Below, one piece after another: positions 37,119-46,226 of a DNA stretch of 64,000 bases (position 1 is its first letter; the number at the start of each line of letters is the position of its first letter). Source of the stretch: JBFGCT01 sp963825565 (GTDB lineage Bacteria; Actinomycetota; Acidimicrobiia; Acidimicrobiales; Ilumatobacteraceae); NCBI GenBank assembly GCA_963825565.1, contig CAWGTW010000013.1, positions 1 through 64,000 of the forward strand. Reading direction: 5' to 3'. The notes beneath the pieces are model-generated. The model did not search any database. It was not told the DNA's origin and saw only the letters and a program-made list of their open reading frames with translations. The position numbers and the translations under genes were made by a program.

Positions 37119-37128
37119 CATACGTATG
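37119..37128. promoter_or_regulatory. Putative TetR operator
   Basis: catacgtatg is a perfect 10-base palindrome between the two divergent starts (37110 on minus and 37130 on plus), close to the TetR start. Role inferred from position. Confidence 0.5.
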
Positions 37129-37129
37129 T

Positions 37130-37762
37130 ATGACTTCAGGTCAAGAACAGCGTCGCGCGAAAGGGACGGTCGAGGGTTCCGGCGTCCGAGCCCGGTTGCT
37201 CGACGCAACAATCCGCCTGCTCGACACTGCAGGGCCCGAGGCGGCGACATCGCGGGCCATCGCAGACGCAGCGGGCCAAAATCTCGCGTCGATCACCTAC
37301 TACTTCGGTTCAAAGCGCGACCTTGTCGACGAAGCAATGGTCACCGCCGCTCGCCGTCTGATCCAGCCGGTCGTTGCTGAGTTCGCAGACGACGGCCGAG
37401 ACGGCATCACCAAACTGTTGGGTGCCGTCCAGCAGCTCTACCGCATCCTCGACGAACATGCGAGTCTCCTCGGTCCGTACATCCACTCCCTTGCTGCGGC
37501 CGCAACCAACGAGGCAATCGCCACCGAGGTGCGATCACTGCACCGCGAACTCTCATCGGTTCTCGCTGCGGAAATCGTCGCTCAACAACAGCACGGACTG
37601 TTGCCCGACTGGGTGCAAGCAGACTCGATGGCGCAACTCATCGTTTCACTCGTCAACGGCGTCGCTGTCAGCATCGCGATCGATCCCGACGGAACCCAGC
37701 CCACAGCGGTCGGCTCGCAGTTCACACAGCTTCTCCTCGCCGTCCGAGCGCCGACGCCATAG
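37130..37762 (+). CDS. TetR-family transcriptional regulator
   Basis: A 210-residue protein from the ATG at 37130. The HTH region is RARLLDATIRLLDTAGPEAATSRAIADAAGQNLASITYYFGSKRDLVDEAM, a standard TetR N-terminus. The C-terminal domain is helical (YRILDEHASLLGPYIHSLAAAA). It is divergent from the membrane protein gene at 36583-37110 with a palindrome between, which suggests repression of itself and that gene. The ligand is unknown. Confidence 0.92.
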   Translation: MTSGQEQRRAKGTVEGSGVRARLLDATIRLLDTAGPEAATSRAIADAAGQNLASITYYFGSKRDLVDEAMVTAARRLIQPVVAEFADDGRDGITKLLGAVQQLYRILDEHASLLGPYIHSLAAAATNEAIATEVRSLHRELSSVLAAEIVAQQQHGLLPDWVQADSMAQLIVSLVNGVAVSIAIDPDGTQPTAVGSQFTQLLLAVRAPTP

Positions 37763-37904
37763 CCGGGCGATCGCAGGCCACACCGCCCAGAATGCCGGTC
37801 GACGAGTCCCACCATCACCGCTCTTGATCGGAAGGTGCGCGAGAACGCTCGTCTCCTCTTGCCGATGGCTGGGAATCGGCTTCAGGTGAAGGGTGGCGGT
37901 TGAC

Positions 37905-38042
37905 CGTACGTGACAACGGGCCGCCGAGATCCGCCATCACCGCGGCGCCGGCATTCATCCGAGCGAAATCGTCGCCATCGGACCAACGCCAGGGCCGCAA
38001 ACGCAGCCGCTGCGACTCGAGCTCGAAGTCATCAAAGTTCAC
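37905..38042 (-). pseudogene. N-terminal fragment of a GNAT acetyltransferase
   Basis: From a GTG at 38042 it reads MNFDDFELESQRLRLRPWRW, then SDGDDFARMNAGAAVMADLGGPLSR. This is the start of a RimJ/RimL-type N-acetyltransferase. The acetyl-CoA-binding part is missing and the frame continues into unrelated sequence. Confidence 0.8.
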
Positions 38043-38781
38043 TCCGCTGATCTTGCCACCAACACCGGACCGCGTCGCCAAACCACCCATATCAACGGCG
38101 ACTGAACTCCACGTCTGCCGCCCAGCACGGCACGTGTGAGCGCTAGGGACCATCCCATAGTGCGCGTCCCCGAATGCCGAAGCCGAGTGTCACCCAACGC
38201 CTACTCGATGGCGCGGGCTACGCCTTCCTTCCGCTCGGCGTGGCTGTCGGACGCGCGTATCCGAGCGTGTCATCGCCGTCGGGCGCGGGCGCGTGCTCGA
38301 TCTGCCCGCCGAGCCCCGCGGCCTCGATGGCTGCTGCGGGAGAGGTGCCGAGACCCGATGGTTTCGGTACCGAACGACGGGTCGAACGGGTGGGGAGCGA
38401 GCAGTCGGTCAAGAATGCGGTGGGGCACGTGAGATCACCTCAATCGGGGAATTCGTCAGCAGGAACCGTCCGACATCGGCGTTGGTTGTCGAGCACGCTC
38501 CACGATCAGCAGCCGACTCCCGGCACCCTCGTCGTCGAGATGCGATTCGTGCTGCCGAACCACCGCTACCTCGGCGGTTCGATGGGCTCGAAGGGCTCGT
38601 CGAGGCCACGTCGGGCGAGGTTGGGCAGCAGCGAGTCTTCCAGCGTATCGACGGCGACGGCATCCAATCGATCGCTGTCTCATCGGGCCAGGATCTTGGT
38701 GCGCAAGCCGACGGATCTGGCGCCGTGGTCGAACTGGTTCCTCGACGCTCGCGGCGACCGACGACGCCCGGTGGGTGAGCC
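38043..38781. other. Decayed region between the GNAT stub and the MscS gene
   Basis: No intact gene. Minus-strand stretches such as LDAVAVDTLEDSLLPNLARRG (about 38590-38670) and GSRLLIVERARQPTPM (about 38456-38520) look like protein fragments, the latter faintly like an O-methyltransferase, but neither is long enough to assign. Confidence 0.4.
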
Positions 38782-39597
38782 TTAGCGATCGAGCAGCTTC
38801 GCCCGTACCAGGTCGGCCTCGGGGGAGCTGAGCGGGCGGTTGGCCTTGACCCGAACGGTCACCGTGTCGGCTTCGGGTTCGTCGGCGACCGTATGTGTTT
38901 CGATGTCGCGCATGAACACGACGCCGGTGAGGCCGACGTCATTCGACGACGCTGCGAGACGCTCCGCGGCGGCCGCTTCGTCGGCCTGCGCCCACTCGCC
39001 GAGCGGCACTGCAATGTCACTGATCGAGGGGAGCTGGGAGAGATTGGTCACGGACTCGATCGTGTGGTGGGCCGCGTGCCAGGTCGCGCCTTCAAGGGTG
39101 CGGAGCCGGATCGAGGCAGTTCCGATGAGATCAACGGTGCCGCGCACCTCGTTTCCTCCGACCTGCAGGACGACGTCGTCACCCACCGCGTAGCGGTCCT
39201 CGAGCAGGACACGGGTGCCCGCGAGGAAGTCCTTGATGAGGTCCTGTCCGCTCAACGCGATCGCGAATCCGATGAATCCGGCGCTCGAGATGGCGAACAC
39301 GAGGTCGACACCGAGCAGGTCGAGCGCAACCAGTGAGCCGAGCGCGAAGATCGCGACGGTGACGACGTGACCCAGGATGCGGGCCACCGCATCGGCGCGC
39401 TGCCGCTTCCTGACGTCGGCCTGGCCGTCGTCGCCCAACCGGTCGAGTCGCACTCTCCAGGACCCGTTGGACCGCTGGGCGCGGCGGGCGGCGCGGCGGG
39501 TGAGCGTACGGATGGTGTTGCGCGCCAGCCATGAAGCGACGAACGCCAGCGGCAGGAGCAGCAGCCCCTCGGCGGCGGCGGTGAACCAAGAAATCAT
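38782..39597 (-). CDS. MscS-family mechanosensitive channel
   Basis: A 271-residue protein with an N-terminal membrane helix, a second near 75-95 (ILGHVVTVAIFALGSLVAL), and the pore helix segment FAISSAGFIGFAIALSGQDLIKDFLAG, the conserved MscS TM3. The cytoplasmic beta domain follows (YAVGDDVVLQVGGNEVRGTV, then RLRTLEGATWH), with an alpha-beta end. It is shorter than some relatives but complete. It would release ions on hypo-osmotic shock. Confidence 0.9.
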   Translation of the reverse strand: MISWFTAAAEGLLLLPLAFVASWLARNTIRTLTRRAARRAQRSNGSWRVRLDRLGDDGQADVRKRQRADAVARILGHVVTVAIFALGSLVALDLLGVDLVFAISSAGFIGFAIALSGQDLIKDFLAGTRVLLEDRYAVGDDVVLQVGGNEVRGTVDLIGTASIRLRTLEGATWHAAHHTIESVTNLSQLPSISDIAVPLGEWAQADEAAAAERLAASSNDVGLTGVVFMRDIETHTVADEPEADTVTVRVKANRPLSSPEADLVRAKLLDR

Positions 39598-40072
39598 GAT
39601 CGATCAGCCTCTCGGCGCCGAATTGTCCTCGTCGCCAAATATTGCGGTTGTGTTACGGGCAGGCAGCATGCCAGGAGACGAGGCGGTCACCACGTCGCGC
39701 CGATCCGGCTCGCGGTGTGACTTCGCGCACACGATCGACGACCGCGGCGTTCGGACCGCAGACCTCGTCGCGGCGCGGGTGCGGCGAGGCGGTGCTCAGC
39801 GCTGTGTGTGGCTCGACTACTGAGCTCGTCGCGATCTCATCCGGCCGTCACTGAGCGACTCCGCCCGGCTCAATCAGGCACGCTCGAGCGGGTGAGGCCA
39901 TCCCACAACACCGTGCGGACCTCGGGCGGGAAGCGTCTCCTCACGCCTACCCGATGACGCGCTCGACTTGTTGCTGACGCAGCCCCAAGCGCGTACGGAT
40001 GGGCATCGTCATCCGCGCAGGCGCCGGTGCCGGCGACGAGCGGTACCCGCCCGGCGAATAGCCTCGGCATCC
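39598..40072. other. Gene-free stretch
   Basis: About 475 bases between divergent genes. No coding sequence or clear regulatory repeat is visible beyond what promoters need. Confidence 0.4.
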
Positions 40073-40510
40073 ATGACAGAGGGCGAAGACGCCGGCGGAA
40101 CCGCCGACGCAGGCGACGCAACGCTGGCCGGCTACGGCGACTTCCCGCTGAAGCGCTATCTCGGCATGACGTTGAGCGACGCGGGACCCGGCGTCGGTCA
40201 CGCCCAGATCGACGTCGGACCCGAGCACCTCAACCCGAACGGTGTTGTCCACGGTGCGGTGCTGTTCGCGTTGGTCGACACCGCGATGGGCAAGTCGACG
40301 ATGAGTGTGATCGACGAACCGGGTGGCTTCTGCGCGAGCGTCGAGGTGTCGCTGCGGTTCATTCGGCCGGCAGCGGCCGGGCGGCTGACCGCTACCGCCA
40401 CCGTGATCAAGCGCGGCCGGAACCTGGTGCATCTGGAGGCGCAGATCCACGGCGACGACCGACGACTCGTCGCAACGGCGGCGGGTACGTTCGCCATCCT
40501 CGGCAAGTGA
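40073..40510 (+). CDS. PaaI-family hotdog thioesterase
   Basis: A 145-residue protein from the ATG at 40073. The hotdog core is clear: HLNPNGVVHGAVLFALVDTAMG is the thioesterase motif (HGG-like VHGAVL...D), followed by FCASVEVSLRFIRPAAAGRL and GRNLVHLEAQI. Proteins of this group hydrolyse aromatic or fatty acyl-CoA. The substrate is not predictable. It stands alone. Confidence 0.9.
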   Translation: MTEGEDAGGTADAGDATLAGYGDFPLKRYLGMTLSDAGPGVGHAQIDVGPEHLNPNGVVHGAVLFALVDTAMGKSTMSVIDEPGGFCASVEVSLRFIRPAAAGRLTATATVIKRGRNLVHLEAQIHGDDRRLVATAAGTFAILGK

Positions 40511-40986
40511 CCGCTGGCGAGCGTGCCAACGGACCGACATCGAGCGCCCGTCGGTCGACCCCGTGATCGCGACGCCTCGCGAGCGCACACCTCTCGCGAC
40601 TCGGACACACGGCCGGTGGGCGCCGATCACCGAGCCTCCTCGGTGGGGCTCGGGACGGGCGACCGTTGGTATGCCAACCTCGGCTGAGTCGGTCGTCTCG
40701 GCGTCACCCCGTCGAGGCACGATCGTCGGCTCCTGGACACCTCACGTCTGCATCGTCCCCACCCAGCACCGACGGCGTCGCCGTCTTCGATCCGCCGCCG
40801 CGCCGGCGTCCGCTTTCGCCGGGCGATGTCGTCCGCTCGCTCGTGCCGTCAGATCCACGACGCGTTGCCGGCGACGCGGCGACATGGAGCCGTCGGCGAT
40901 GGTTGATCTTGGATGAACGCGTCATCCGGTCAGCGCGCGGCGCCGTATTGAGTACTGAATTATCAGCTACCAGAACGGAGCACTCC
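40511..40986. other. Gene-free stretch
   Basis: About 475 bases with no supported gene, ending with the promoter and ribosome binding site (ggag) of the small exported protein. Confidence 0.4.
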
Positions 40987-41292
40987 ATGAAGCGCAAGAT
41001 CCTGGCCGCCTCGGCCGCAGCAGCGATGACCTTCGGTATCGGCGCGTCCGCCGTCGATGCTGGCGGCCCACCCGCCGGTGCTGGTGAGGGCGGCAAGCCC
41101 GTCGGCGTCGAATGCATGCAGCACGGCCTCGGGCTACTGCGGTCCTTGGGGGCCCCGGCTCAGGTGTCGCGCGACGTCATCGGACTGCCGCTGAACGTCG
41201 TGCTCGACCTGCACCGGACCAACCCCCAGGCAGCTGCCGGCGTACTCGAGTCCTTTGGCCTCCCGGCCGGACCCTGCGACATCGGCGAGTAG
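40987..41292 (+). CDS. Small exported protein
   Basis: A 101-residue protein. Residues 1-25 form a signal peptide with likely cleavage after VDA (MKRKILAASAAAAMTFGIGASAVDA). The mature protein of about 76 residues begins with a Gly-rich stretch and has two cysteines (in VECMQHGLG and GPCDIGE) that may form a disulfide. No family is recognised. It is followed by a strong terminator, so it is monocistronic. Confidence 0.75.
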   Translation: MKRKILAASAAAAMTFGIGASAVDAGGPPAGAGEGGKPVGVECMQHGLGLLRSLGAPAQVSRDVIGLPLNVVLDLHRTNPQAAAGVLESFGLPAGPCDIGE

Positions 41293-41301
41293 ACAACCCG
41301 T

Positions 41302-41319
41302 TTGGGGTCGTGACCCCAA
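41302..41319. other. Short inverted repeat downstream of the exported protein
   Basis: ttggggtc-gt-gaccccaa, an 8-base perfect inverted repeat with a very short centre, just upstream of the main terminator. It could be a protein-binding site or an auxiliary structure. Confidence 0.4.
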
Positions 41320-41335
41320 TTACCGAATCCTGAAC

Positions 41336-41371
41336 GCAAGTGGCCCCACCTCTCCGGGTGGGGCCACTTGC
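41336..41371. terminator. Strong intrinsic-type hairpin
   Basis: A perfect 15-base-pair stem (left arm gcaagtggccccacc, right arm ggtggggccacttgc) with a 6-base loop. There is no T-run, as is common in actinobacteria. It lies 44 bases after the stop of the small exported protein and before the desaturase gene. Confidence 0.8.
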
Positions 41372-41426
41372 GAGCAGACCGCCGGCGGCGTCCCGGTGGG
41401 GGCGTCGCTTCGGCAAGACTGGCGCC

Positions 41427-42299
41427 ATGACGGTGACGAGCCTCGATGGCGACAAGGCGACCGACAGCCGTGCGGCGTCTGAGCCCAGCCTCGTCGGACG
41501 CCTCGTCGGCGCGGTCGACCTGATCGGATTTGTCGCGCTGCACGCCGTTGCGGTCATCGGTGTCGTGGTCGTCGGTGCGAGCTGGGCAGCGCTCGGGCTC
41601 CTTGTCGCCACGTACACCGTTCGCAGCTGGGCGGTGTCGGCAGGGTTTCACCGCTACTTCTCCCATCACTCGTTCGCGACGTCGCGACCGATGCAGTTCG
41701 CGATCGCGCTCGTCGGAACCACGTCGATGCAGAAGGGGGCGTTGTGGTGGGCGAGCACACACCGTCGGCACCATCGGCACTCCGACACACCGCTCGATCC
41801 CCACTCGCCGCACCACCGGAGCTTTCTCTACAGCCACTGCGGATGGGTGTTCGACCCGGCGCACCAGGGCTATGACCGCCGGATCGTGTCCGACCTCGTC
41901 GCCTACCGCGAACTCGTCTGGCTCGAACGTCTGAAGATGCTGCCGGTGGTAGCGCTCGCGGCCGGGCTCTGGTTGGCTGCCGGTCCGCGGGGATTCGTGT
42001 TGGGATTCTGCGTCAGCACCGTACTGCTCTGGCACACGACGCTGTCGACCGGTTCCTTCTCCCACCGCATCGGTGGATACCGGAACTTCGAGACCCCCGA
42101 GGACAGCCGCAACAACAAGTTGATCGCGCTGCTGCTGATCGGTGAGGGGTGGCACAACAACCATCACCGGTCGCCGAACAGCGCACGTCAGAGCACCGGC
42201 CGCCACGAGCCGGACCCGATCTTTGCCAGCATCCGCCTCCTCGCCAAGCTCGGCTTGGTGTGGTCGGTTCGAGACACCTTGCCCGCCCCGGGTCACTGA
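41427..42299 (+). CDS. Acyl-CoA / fatty acid desaturase
   Basis: A 290-residue membrane di-iron enzyme from the ATG at 41427. All three histidine boxes are present: HRYFSHHS, HRRHHRHSD and GWHNNHHRSP, with the first preceded by SAGF as in stearoyl-CoA desaturases. Hydrophobic segments flank them. It would introduce a double bond (delta-9 type) into saturated acyl chains and needs an electron donor not encoded here. The gene is separated from the upstream gene by the hairpin at 41336. Confidence 0.92.
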   Translation: MTVTSLDGDKATDSRAASEPSLVGRLVGAVDLIGFVALHAVAVIGVVVVGASWAALGLLVATYTVRSWAVSAGFHRYFSHHSFATSRPMQFAIALVGTTSMQKGALWWASTHRRHHRHSDTPLDPHSPHHRSFLYSHCGWVFDPAHQGYDRRIVSDLVAYRELVWLERLKMLPVVALAAGLWLAAGPRGFVLGFCVSTVLLWHTTLSTGSFSHRIGGYRNFETPEDSRNNKLIALLLIGEGWHNNHHRSPNSARQSTGRHEPDPIFASIRLLAKLGLVWSVRDTLPAPGH

Positions 42300-42500
42300 C
42301 GCTCCCGCTCGCGCCGGACCGCGTTGCTGCCGAGCACCGCTACCGAACGATGGCGGAAACCCATCCGTCTCCCATCCCCGACGGTCCTCGGAGGCGCGGG
42401 CGGTCGGTCGGCGGGGAGTCGAATCCTGCCGTCGTCCTCCCGGGGGCTCGACGCAGGGACTCAGGGCGCGAGCTTGAGCATGCCCGTGTCGTGATCGTCT

Positions 42501-43415
42501 TCACGCGAGCAGCAGGTCGTCGTTGTCGGACATCTGTGTCACGAGCCAAACGACGGCGCCGAGGACGATCGCGCCGCCGACGAGCGTGCCGACGCGTGGC
42601 GTCTCGCCAGGCCAGACCCAAACCCACAGTGGAGCCAGGATGATCTCGGTCATCAACAGCAGTGACACCCGCGCCGCGGCGACCGATCGATGCCCGAGGT
42701 TGAACATGGGCAGGCCGATCCCGAGCACGACGCCGCCGGTGATGCAGGCCAATCCGGCATCGCGCCAACTGACGGTCAGCCCGGTGTCGGCCAATGCGAC
42801 CAGCGCCGCACCGACAGCGAGACACGATCCGCCGATCAGTGCCGGCAGCACCGGATCGGCGGTCATCTCCGAGCGCAACAGCACGTTGTACAGCCCGACG
42901 AGAACCGGGATCGATGCGGCGAACACGACGCCGATCCCCGATCCGGCGTCGAGACCGGCGCCGACCATGATCGCGACGCCGACTGCCGTCACACCGCTGG
43001 CGACGATCGTGGACCAGTGCACACGTTCACGAAGCAGCGCCCAGCCGAAGACCGCAGCGAAGACCGGTGCTGCGGCGAGCAAGAACAACGTCGTCGCCGC
43101 GGACGTGCGGGACAACGCCAAGATGTAGAGCATCGACGTGACCGCGAGCACGAAGCCGGCCAGCACCGTCTTCCAGGTGATGCCGCGGAATCGAACCGGT
43201 CGCGACCCTCTCCTCAGCGCCACCAACGCCAGCATCGCCAACGTCGTCGAGGCACCCCGATAGGCGAGGAACTGCCAATCGGTCGCCTTGTCGACCCCTC
43301 GGTACGCGACGGCCGTGAAGCTGAAGACCACCCCGGCCGCAGCCACCAGCGCGGCCCCTTGACGCTCCGTCAATACGACGTCACCGACAAACGCCCGCGC
43401 AACCGTCCTCAGCAC
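42501..43415 (-). CDS. EamA-family (DMT) transporter
   Basis: A 304-residue protein with ten predicted hydrophobic segments in two EamA repeats. Repeat 1 has TDWQFLAYRGASTTLAMLAL and repeat 2 ends PLWVWVWPGETPRVGTLVGGAIVLGAVVWL (the conserved E-x-P motif region). The family exports metabolites or amino acids; the substrate is unknown. It stands alone, facing the desaturase convergently. Confidence 0.88.
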   Translation of the reverse strand: MLRTVARAFVGDVVLTERQGAALVAAAGVVFSFTAVAYRGVDKATDWQFLAYRGASTTLAMLALVALRRGSRPVRFRGITWKTVLAGFVLAVTSMLYILALSRTSAATTLFLLAAAPVFAAVFGWALLRERVHWSTIVASGVTAVGVAIMVGAGLDAGSGIGVVFAASIPVLVGLYNVLLRSEMTADPVLPALIGGSCLAVGAALVALADTGLTVSWRDAGLACITGGVVLGIGLPMFNLGHRSVAAARVSLLLMTEIILAPLWVWVWPGETPRVGTLVGGAIVLGAVVWLVTQMSDNDDLLLA

Positions 43416-43533
43416 CGACGAAGACTACGCCAGTGCTCGGCGGACCCGTCCTCGTCGGCACTCGAGCCGACTAGCGACGCGCCGGCCCGGGATGGGGGCG
43501 TCCTCCACCGCAGGTTGGCCGCCGGACCCGGCG

Positions 43534-44166
43534 TCAGCCCGCAGCGTTCGGCGGGTGGGCCGAAGCTGATCGGGCCGTGACCTCGACGCGTTCGACGTAG
43601 GCAGCCCACCAGTCGGCGTCGACGTCGGGCAGGTTGTCGACGCCGGACCGATGCCCGACCTCGCCATCGATCTGCTCGCGGACGATGTCCGCATGGCCGA
43701 GGTGGCGGTTGGTCTCTGCGATCATGTGGACGAGGATCCAGTGCAGCGTGACGGGATTGACGTCGTCGGGCCACCACGGCACGGTGCCGGTGTCATCGAG
43801 TGACAGCGCGCCGATGGTCGCGTCGGCGTGCGCGTTCGCACGCTGATACAGGGCGATGATGTCGTCGCGCGCCTCATCGGCCGTGGCGAACATGTCCTCG
43901 TTCGGCTCCTCGTCGCGCTCGTCCCACGGGAAGCGCTCGCCGTGCGGGCGTGCGAACGTCGGACCGAAATAGCCGAGTTCGACGACGGCGAGGTGCTTCA
44001 CCAGCCCGAGCAGGTTCGTGCCGGTCCCCGTCAGTGGCCGCCGCACGTCGTACTCCGACAGGCCGTCGAGCTTCCACAGCAGCGAATCGCGCGCCATCTG
44101 GAGGTAGCGATGCAGGATGTCCTTCGCGTCGACCCCTTCCACCAACACATCCTGCCACCTCGGCAT
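43534..44166 (-). CDS. DinB/DUF664 family protein
   Basis: A 210-residue protein from the ATG at 44166. It has the DinB four-helix pattern of DUF664 proteins: LLWKLDGLSEYDVRRPLTGTGTNLLGLVKHLAVVELGYFGPTF (first His), then TLHWILVHMIAETNRHLGHADIVRE with the HxxxH metal pair. Members resemble mycothiol- or bacillithiol-dependent enzymes, but many have no known reaction. It is divergent from the methyltransferase gene, 90 bases apart. Confidence 0.9.
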   Translation of the reverse strand: MPRWQDVLVEGVDAKDILHRYLQMARDSLLWKLDGLSEYDVRRPLTGTGTNLLGLVKHLAVVELGYFGPTFARPHGERFPWDERDEEPNEDMFATADEARDDIIALYQRANAHADATIGALSLDDTGTVPWWPDDVNPVTLHWILVHMIAETNRHLGHADIVREQIDGEVGHRSGVDNLPDVDADWWAAYVERVEVTARSASAHPPNAAG

Positions 44167-44256
44167 GGGGCGCAGGAACCGACCGCCGAGCTCGCCGCAG
44201 GCCGCTCGGTCGACGCCGACCGCGTCACCCGGCGTCGAAGCTGAGACACTGAACCG

Positions 44257-44952
44257 ATGTCCGAACAGGCTGGGCGCGACGGTGCCGAACACCACCACGA
44301 GCATCGAGGTCACCGGGCCCACGGGCACGCCAACGATCGAGGGGTCCGCGGCGCGCTGCGCTACCTCCGCTGGCTCCCCCAGATGTGGCGATCGGAGATC
44401 AACGACGCCGTCGTCGACCTGGTCGACCCGCAGCCGGGGGAACGTGCGGTCGACATCGGTGCGGGGATGGGTGCCGGTGCGATCCGCGCCGCGGCGACCG
44501 GGGCTCGTGTGACCGCAGTGGAGCCGACGCCGTTCCTCCGTCGGGTGTTGAGGGCGCGCTGCACGCTCAGCCGACGCCGCGCCAACATCGAGGTCGCCGA
44601 CGGTGCGGCGGAGCGGATCCCGGCCGACGACCGGAGCATCGACGCGATCTGGGCGGTGAACACGATGCACCACTGGGTCGACCTCGAGCGCGGTGCGGCC
44701 GAGATCGCCCGCGTGCTGCGACCGGACGGCCGGCTCTCGCTTGTCGACGAGGACTTCAGCGATCCGTCGCACCCCGACCACGAGCGGTTCGGCGGCGATC
44801 ACGACGACGAGCACCACGGCTTCACGATGGTCGACGCGGCGACGATGGGCGACCTACTTCGGGCGGCCGGACTCACCGACGTCGACACCTCGAACCGGCA
44901 CCTTGCCGGACGACCGGTCGTCAGCGTCGCTGCTCGTGGGGCGTCCCTGTGA
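44257..44952 (+). CDS. Class I SAM-dependent methyltransferase
   Basis: A 231-residue protein. The N-terminus is unusually His-rich (EHHHEHRGHRAHGHAND), possibly metal-binding. The SAM motif is VDIGAGMGAGAIRAA, followed by VTAVEPTPF (acidic binder), DAIWAVNTMHHW and EIARVLRPDGRLSLVDEDF, matching the Methyltransf_11 pattern. The substrate is unknown. Its 3' end touches remnants on the opposite strand. Confidence 0.9.
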   Translation: MSEQAGRDGAEHHHEHRGHRAHGHANDRGVRGALRYLRWLPQMWRSEINDAVVDLVDPQPGERAVDIGAGMGAGAIRAAATGARVTAVEPTPFLRRVLRARCTLSRRRANIEVADGAAERIPADDRSIDAIWAVNTMHHWVDLERGAAEIARVLRPDGRLSLVDEDFSDPSHPDHERFGGDHDDEHHGFTMVDAATMGDLLRAAGLTDVDTSNRHLAGRPVVSVAARGASL

Positions 44953-45371
44953 CGGATGGAGGTCTGGGCGAGGATCACCAACGGGAGGTGGGCGAGGTAC
45001 AGGAAGTACGCCGAGTCGGACAGGTACCGCATGCCGCGCCGCTCGGTCGCTCCAGTCGGTGCCGGTCTTGCGCGGGTCGTCGGCACCGGCCGAGACCAGC
45101 AGGTCGGCGACGTGGGCGTTCCCGACGTAGACGGCGTAGTCGATCGGCCGCCCCCCGCCGGCGACGAAGTTCGAGTCGGTGCCCCGGGGGCGAGCAGCAG
45201 TTCGGCCATCTCCACATCGCCGGTGAAGGCGGCAATGTGTAGGGGGGTATCGCCACCCTCGGCGACGTTCTGCGCATTGACGTCGACCCCGCGGGCGAGC
45301 AGTAGGCGAGAGACGAAGGACCAGAAGACATCGGTCGCCTCAGGCCCTCGGCCGCGCAGGTGCCTTCGCGA
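44949..45371 (-). pseudogene. Ankyrin-repeat fragment and acyltransferase fragment
   Basis: At 45371-45036 the minus strand encodes FVSRLLLARGVDVNAQNVAE and DTPLHIAAFTGDVEMAELLL, then after a one-base shift at a C5G4 run (about 45187) DSNFVAGGGRPIDYAVYVGN and AHVADLLVSAGAD: about three ankyrin repeats. At 45032-44949 another frame reads MRYLSDSAYFLYLAHLPLVI, typical of the membrane part of acyltransferase-3 proteins. Both are broken. Correcting the shift would restore an ankyrin protein of about 110 residues. Confidence 0.65.
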
Positions 45372-46226
45372 TCACGCGGTCGTGAGGTGCGCGGTCGCCG
45401 TGAAGGCCGTTGGTGATCCGGGCGCGAGCGCCAGGACGGCGCCCACGTGCCGCGCGACGGCCCCGGTTGGCGGGGCGGATCGGGCGAACTCGTACACGAA
45501 CGACACCCCGAGGCCGGACGTCATCACCCAGTCGGTCGCGGTGCCGGGCCGGGGCGAGAACGCCGACCGGGCGCCGACCGCGCCGGCGTAGTCCGCGCAG
45601 GTCGGCCCGACTCTCAGCTCGTCGCAGTCCACCCGATTCCAGGGCGAGTGGTACCAGATCGTGACGTCGGGCTCGACCGACCCGAGGAACTCCATCATCG
45701 CTCGTGTCTCGGGCTCGGACGCGGGTGAGGGGCCGGAGTCGTACCTCCCCGAGCTGAAGTACGTGCCGGTCTCCCAGTTCGCCGGCCAGTTGCGGTTGAG
45801 GTCGACGCCGCGCCCGTTCTTCCGTTCGCCGCGCGCCTCTCCGTCGGGATTGACCGTCGGCACGATCCAGAGGTCGAGGTCGGCGGGGAGCGGCACGGTC
45901 ATCAACCGGTCGGTCACGAGGCGCCCGTGTCGTTCGTCCCCGTGGATCACGCCGACCGCGACGACGGTGCGATGCGCCGCCAACGAGCCTCGACGGTTGA
46001 CCGCCACGATCGGTCGCCCGCCGACCGATTCGCCGACCTGTACCTCGTGCGGACCGGGGAACGCCGGGTGCCAGACCTGCGTCATCGTGCCGCGCCGGGC
46101 GGTCGCCGCCGCCGAGGCGCCCTGGTCGACCGGCGGAGCGGCAGCGACGAGCGGGACGAACGCAGCGAGCGCGACCCCGACGGTCAGGACGGCGACCGGA
46201 ACCAGGGCGGCGCTGTCTACTCGCAA
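45372..46226 (-). CDS. M14-family zinc carboxypeptidase, exported
   Basis: A 284-residue protein, probably from the TTG at 46226, overlapping the end of the preceding gene by 10 bases. The N-terminus is a signal peptide (ALVPVAVLTVGVALAAFVPLVAAA). Zinc ligands fit M14: VIHGDERHG (His-x2-Glu) and WYHSPWN (His). Other family marks are NGRGVDLNRNWPANWE, SEPETRAMMEFL, and VYEFA with the probable catalytic Glu. It would cleave peptides outside the cell, perhaps cell-wall peptides. Confidence 0.88.
   Translation of the reverse strand: MRVDSAALVPVAVLTVGVALAAFVPLVAAAPPVDQGASAAATARRGTMTQVWHPAFPGPHEVQVGESVGGRPIVAVNRRGSLAAHRTVVAVGVIHGDERHGRLVTDRLMTVPLPADLDLWIVPTVNPDGEARGERKNGRGVDLNRNWPANWETGTYFSSGRYDSGPSPASEPETRAMMEFLGSVEPDVTIWYHSPWNRVDCDELRVGPTCADYAGAVGARSAFSPRPGTATDWVMTSGLGVSFVYEFARSAPPTGAVARHVGAVLALAPGSPTAFTATAHLTTA

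Noticed and set aside
38456..38683. Possible O-methyltransferase end (SRLLIVERARQ)
   Set aside because: Short similarity in a frame with no SAM motif; noted only as decayed sequence.
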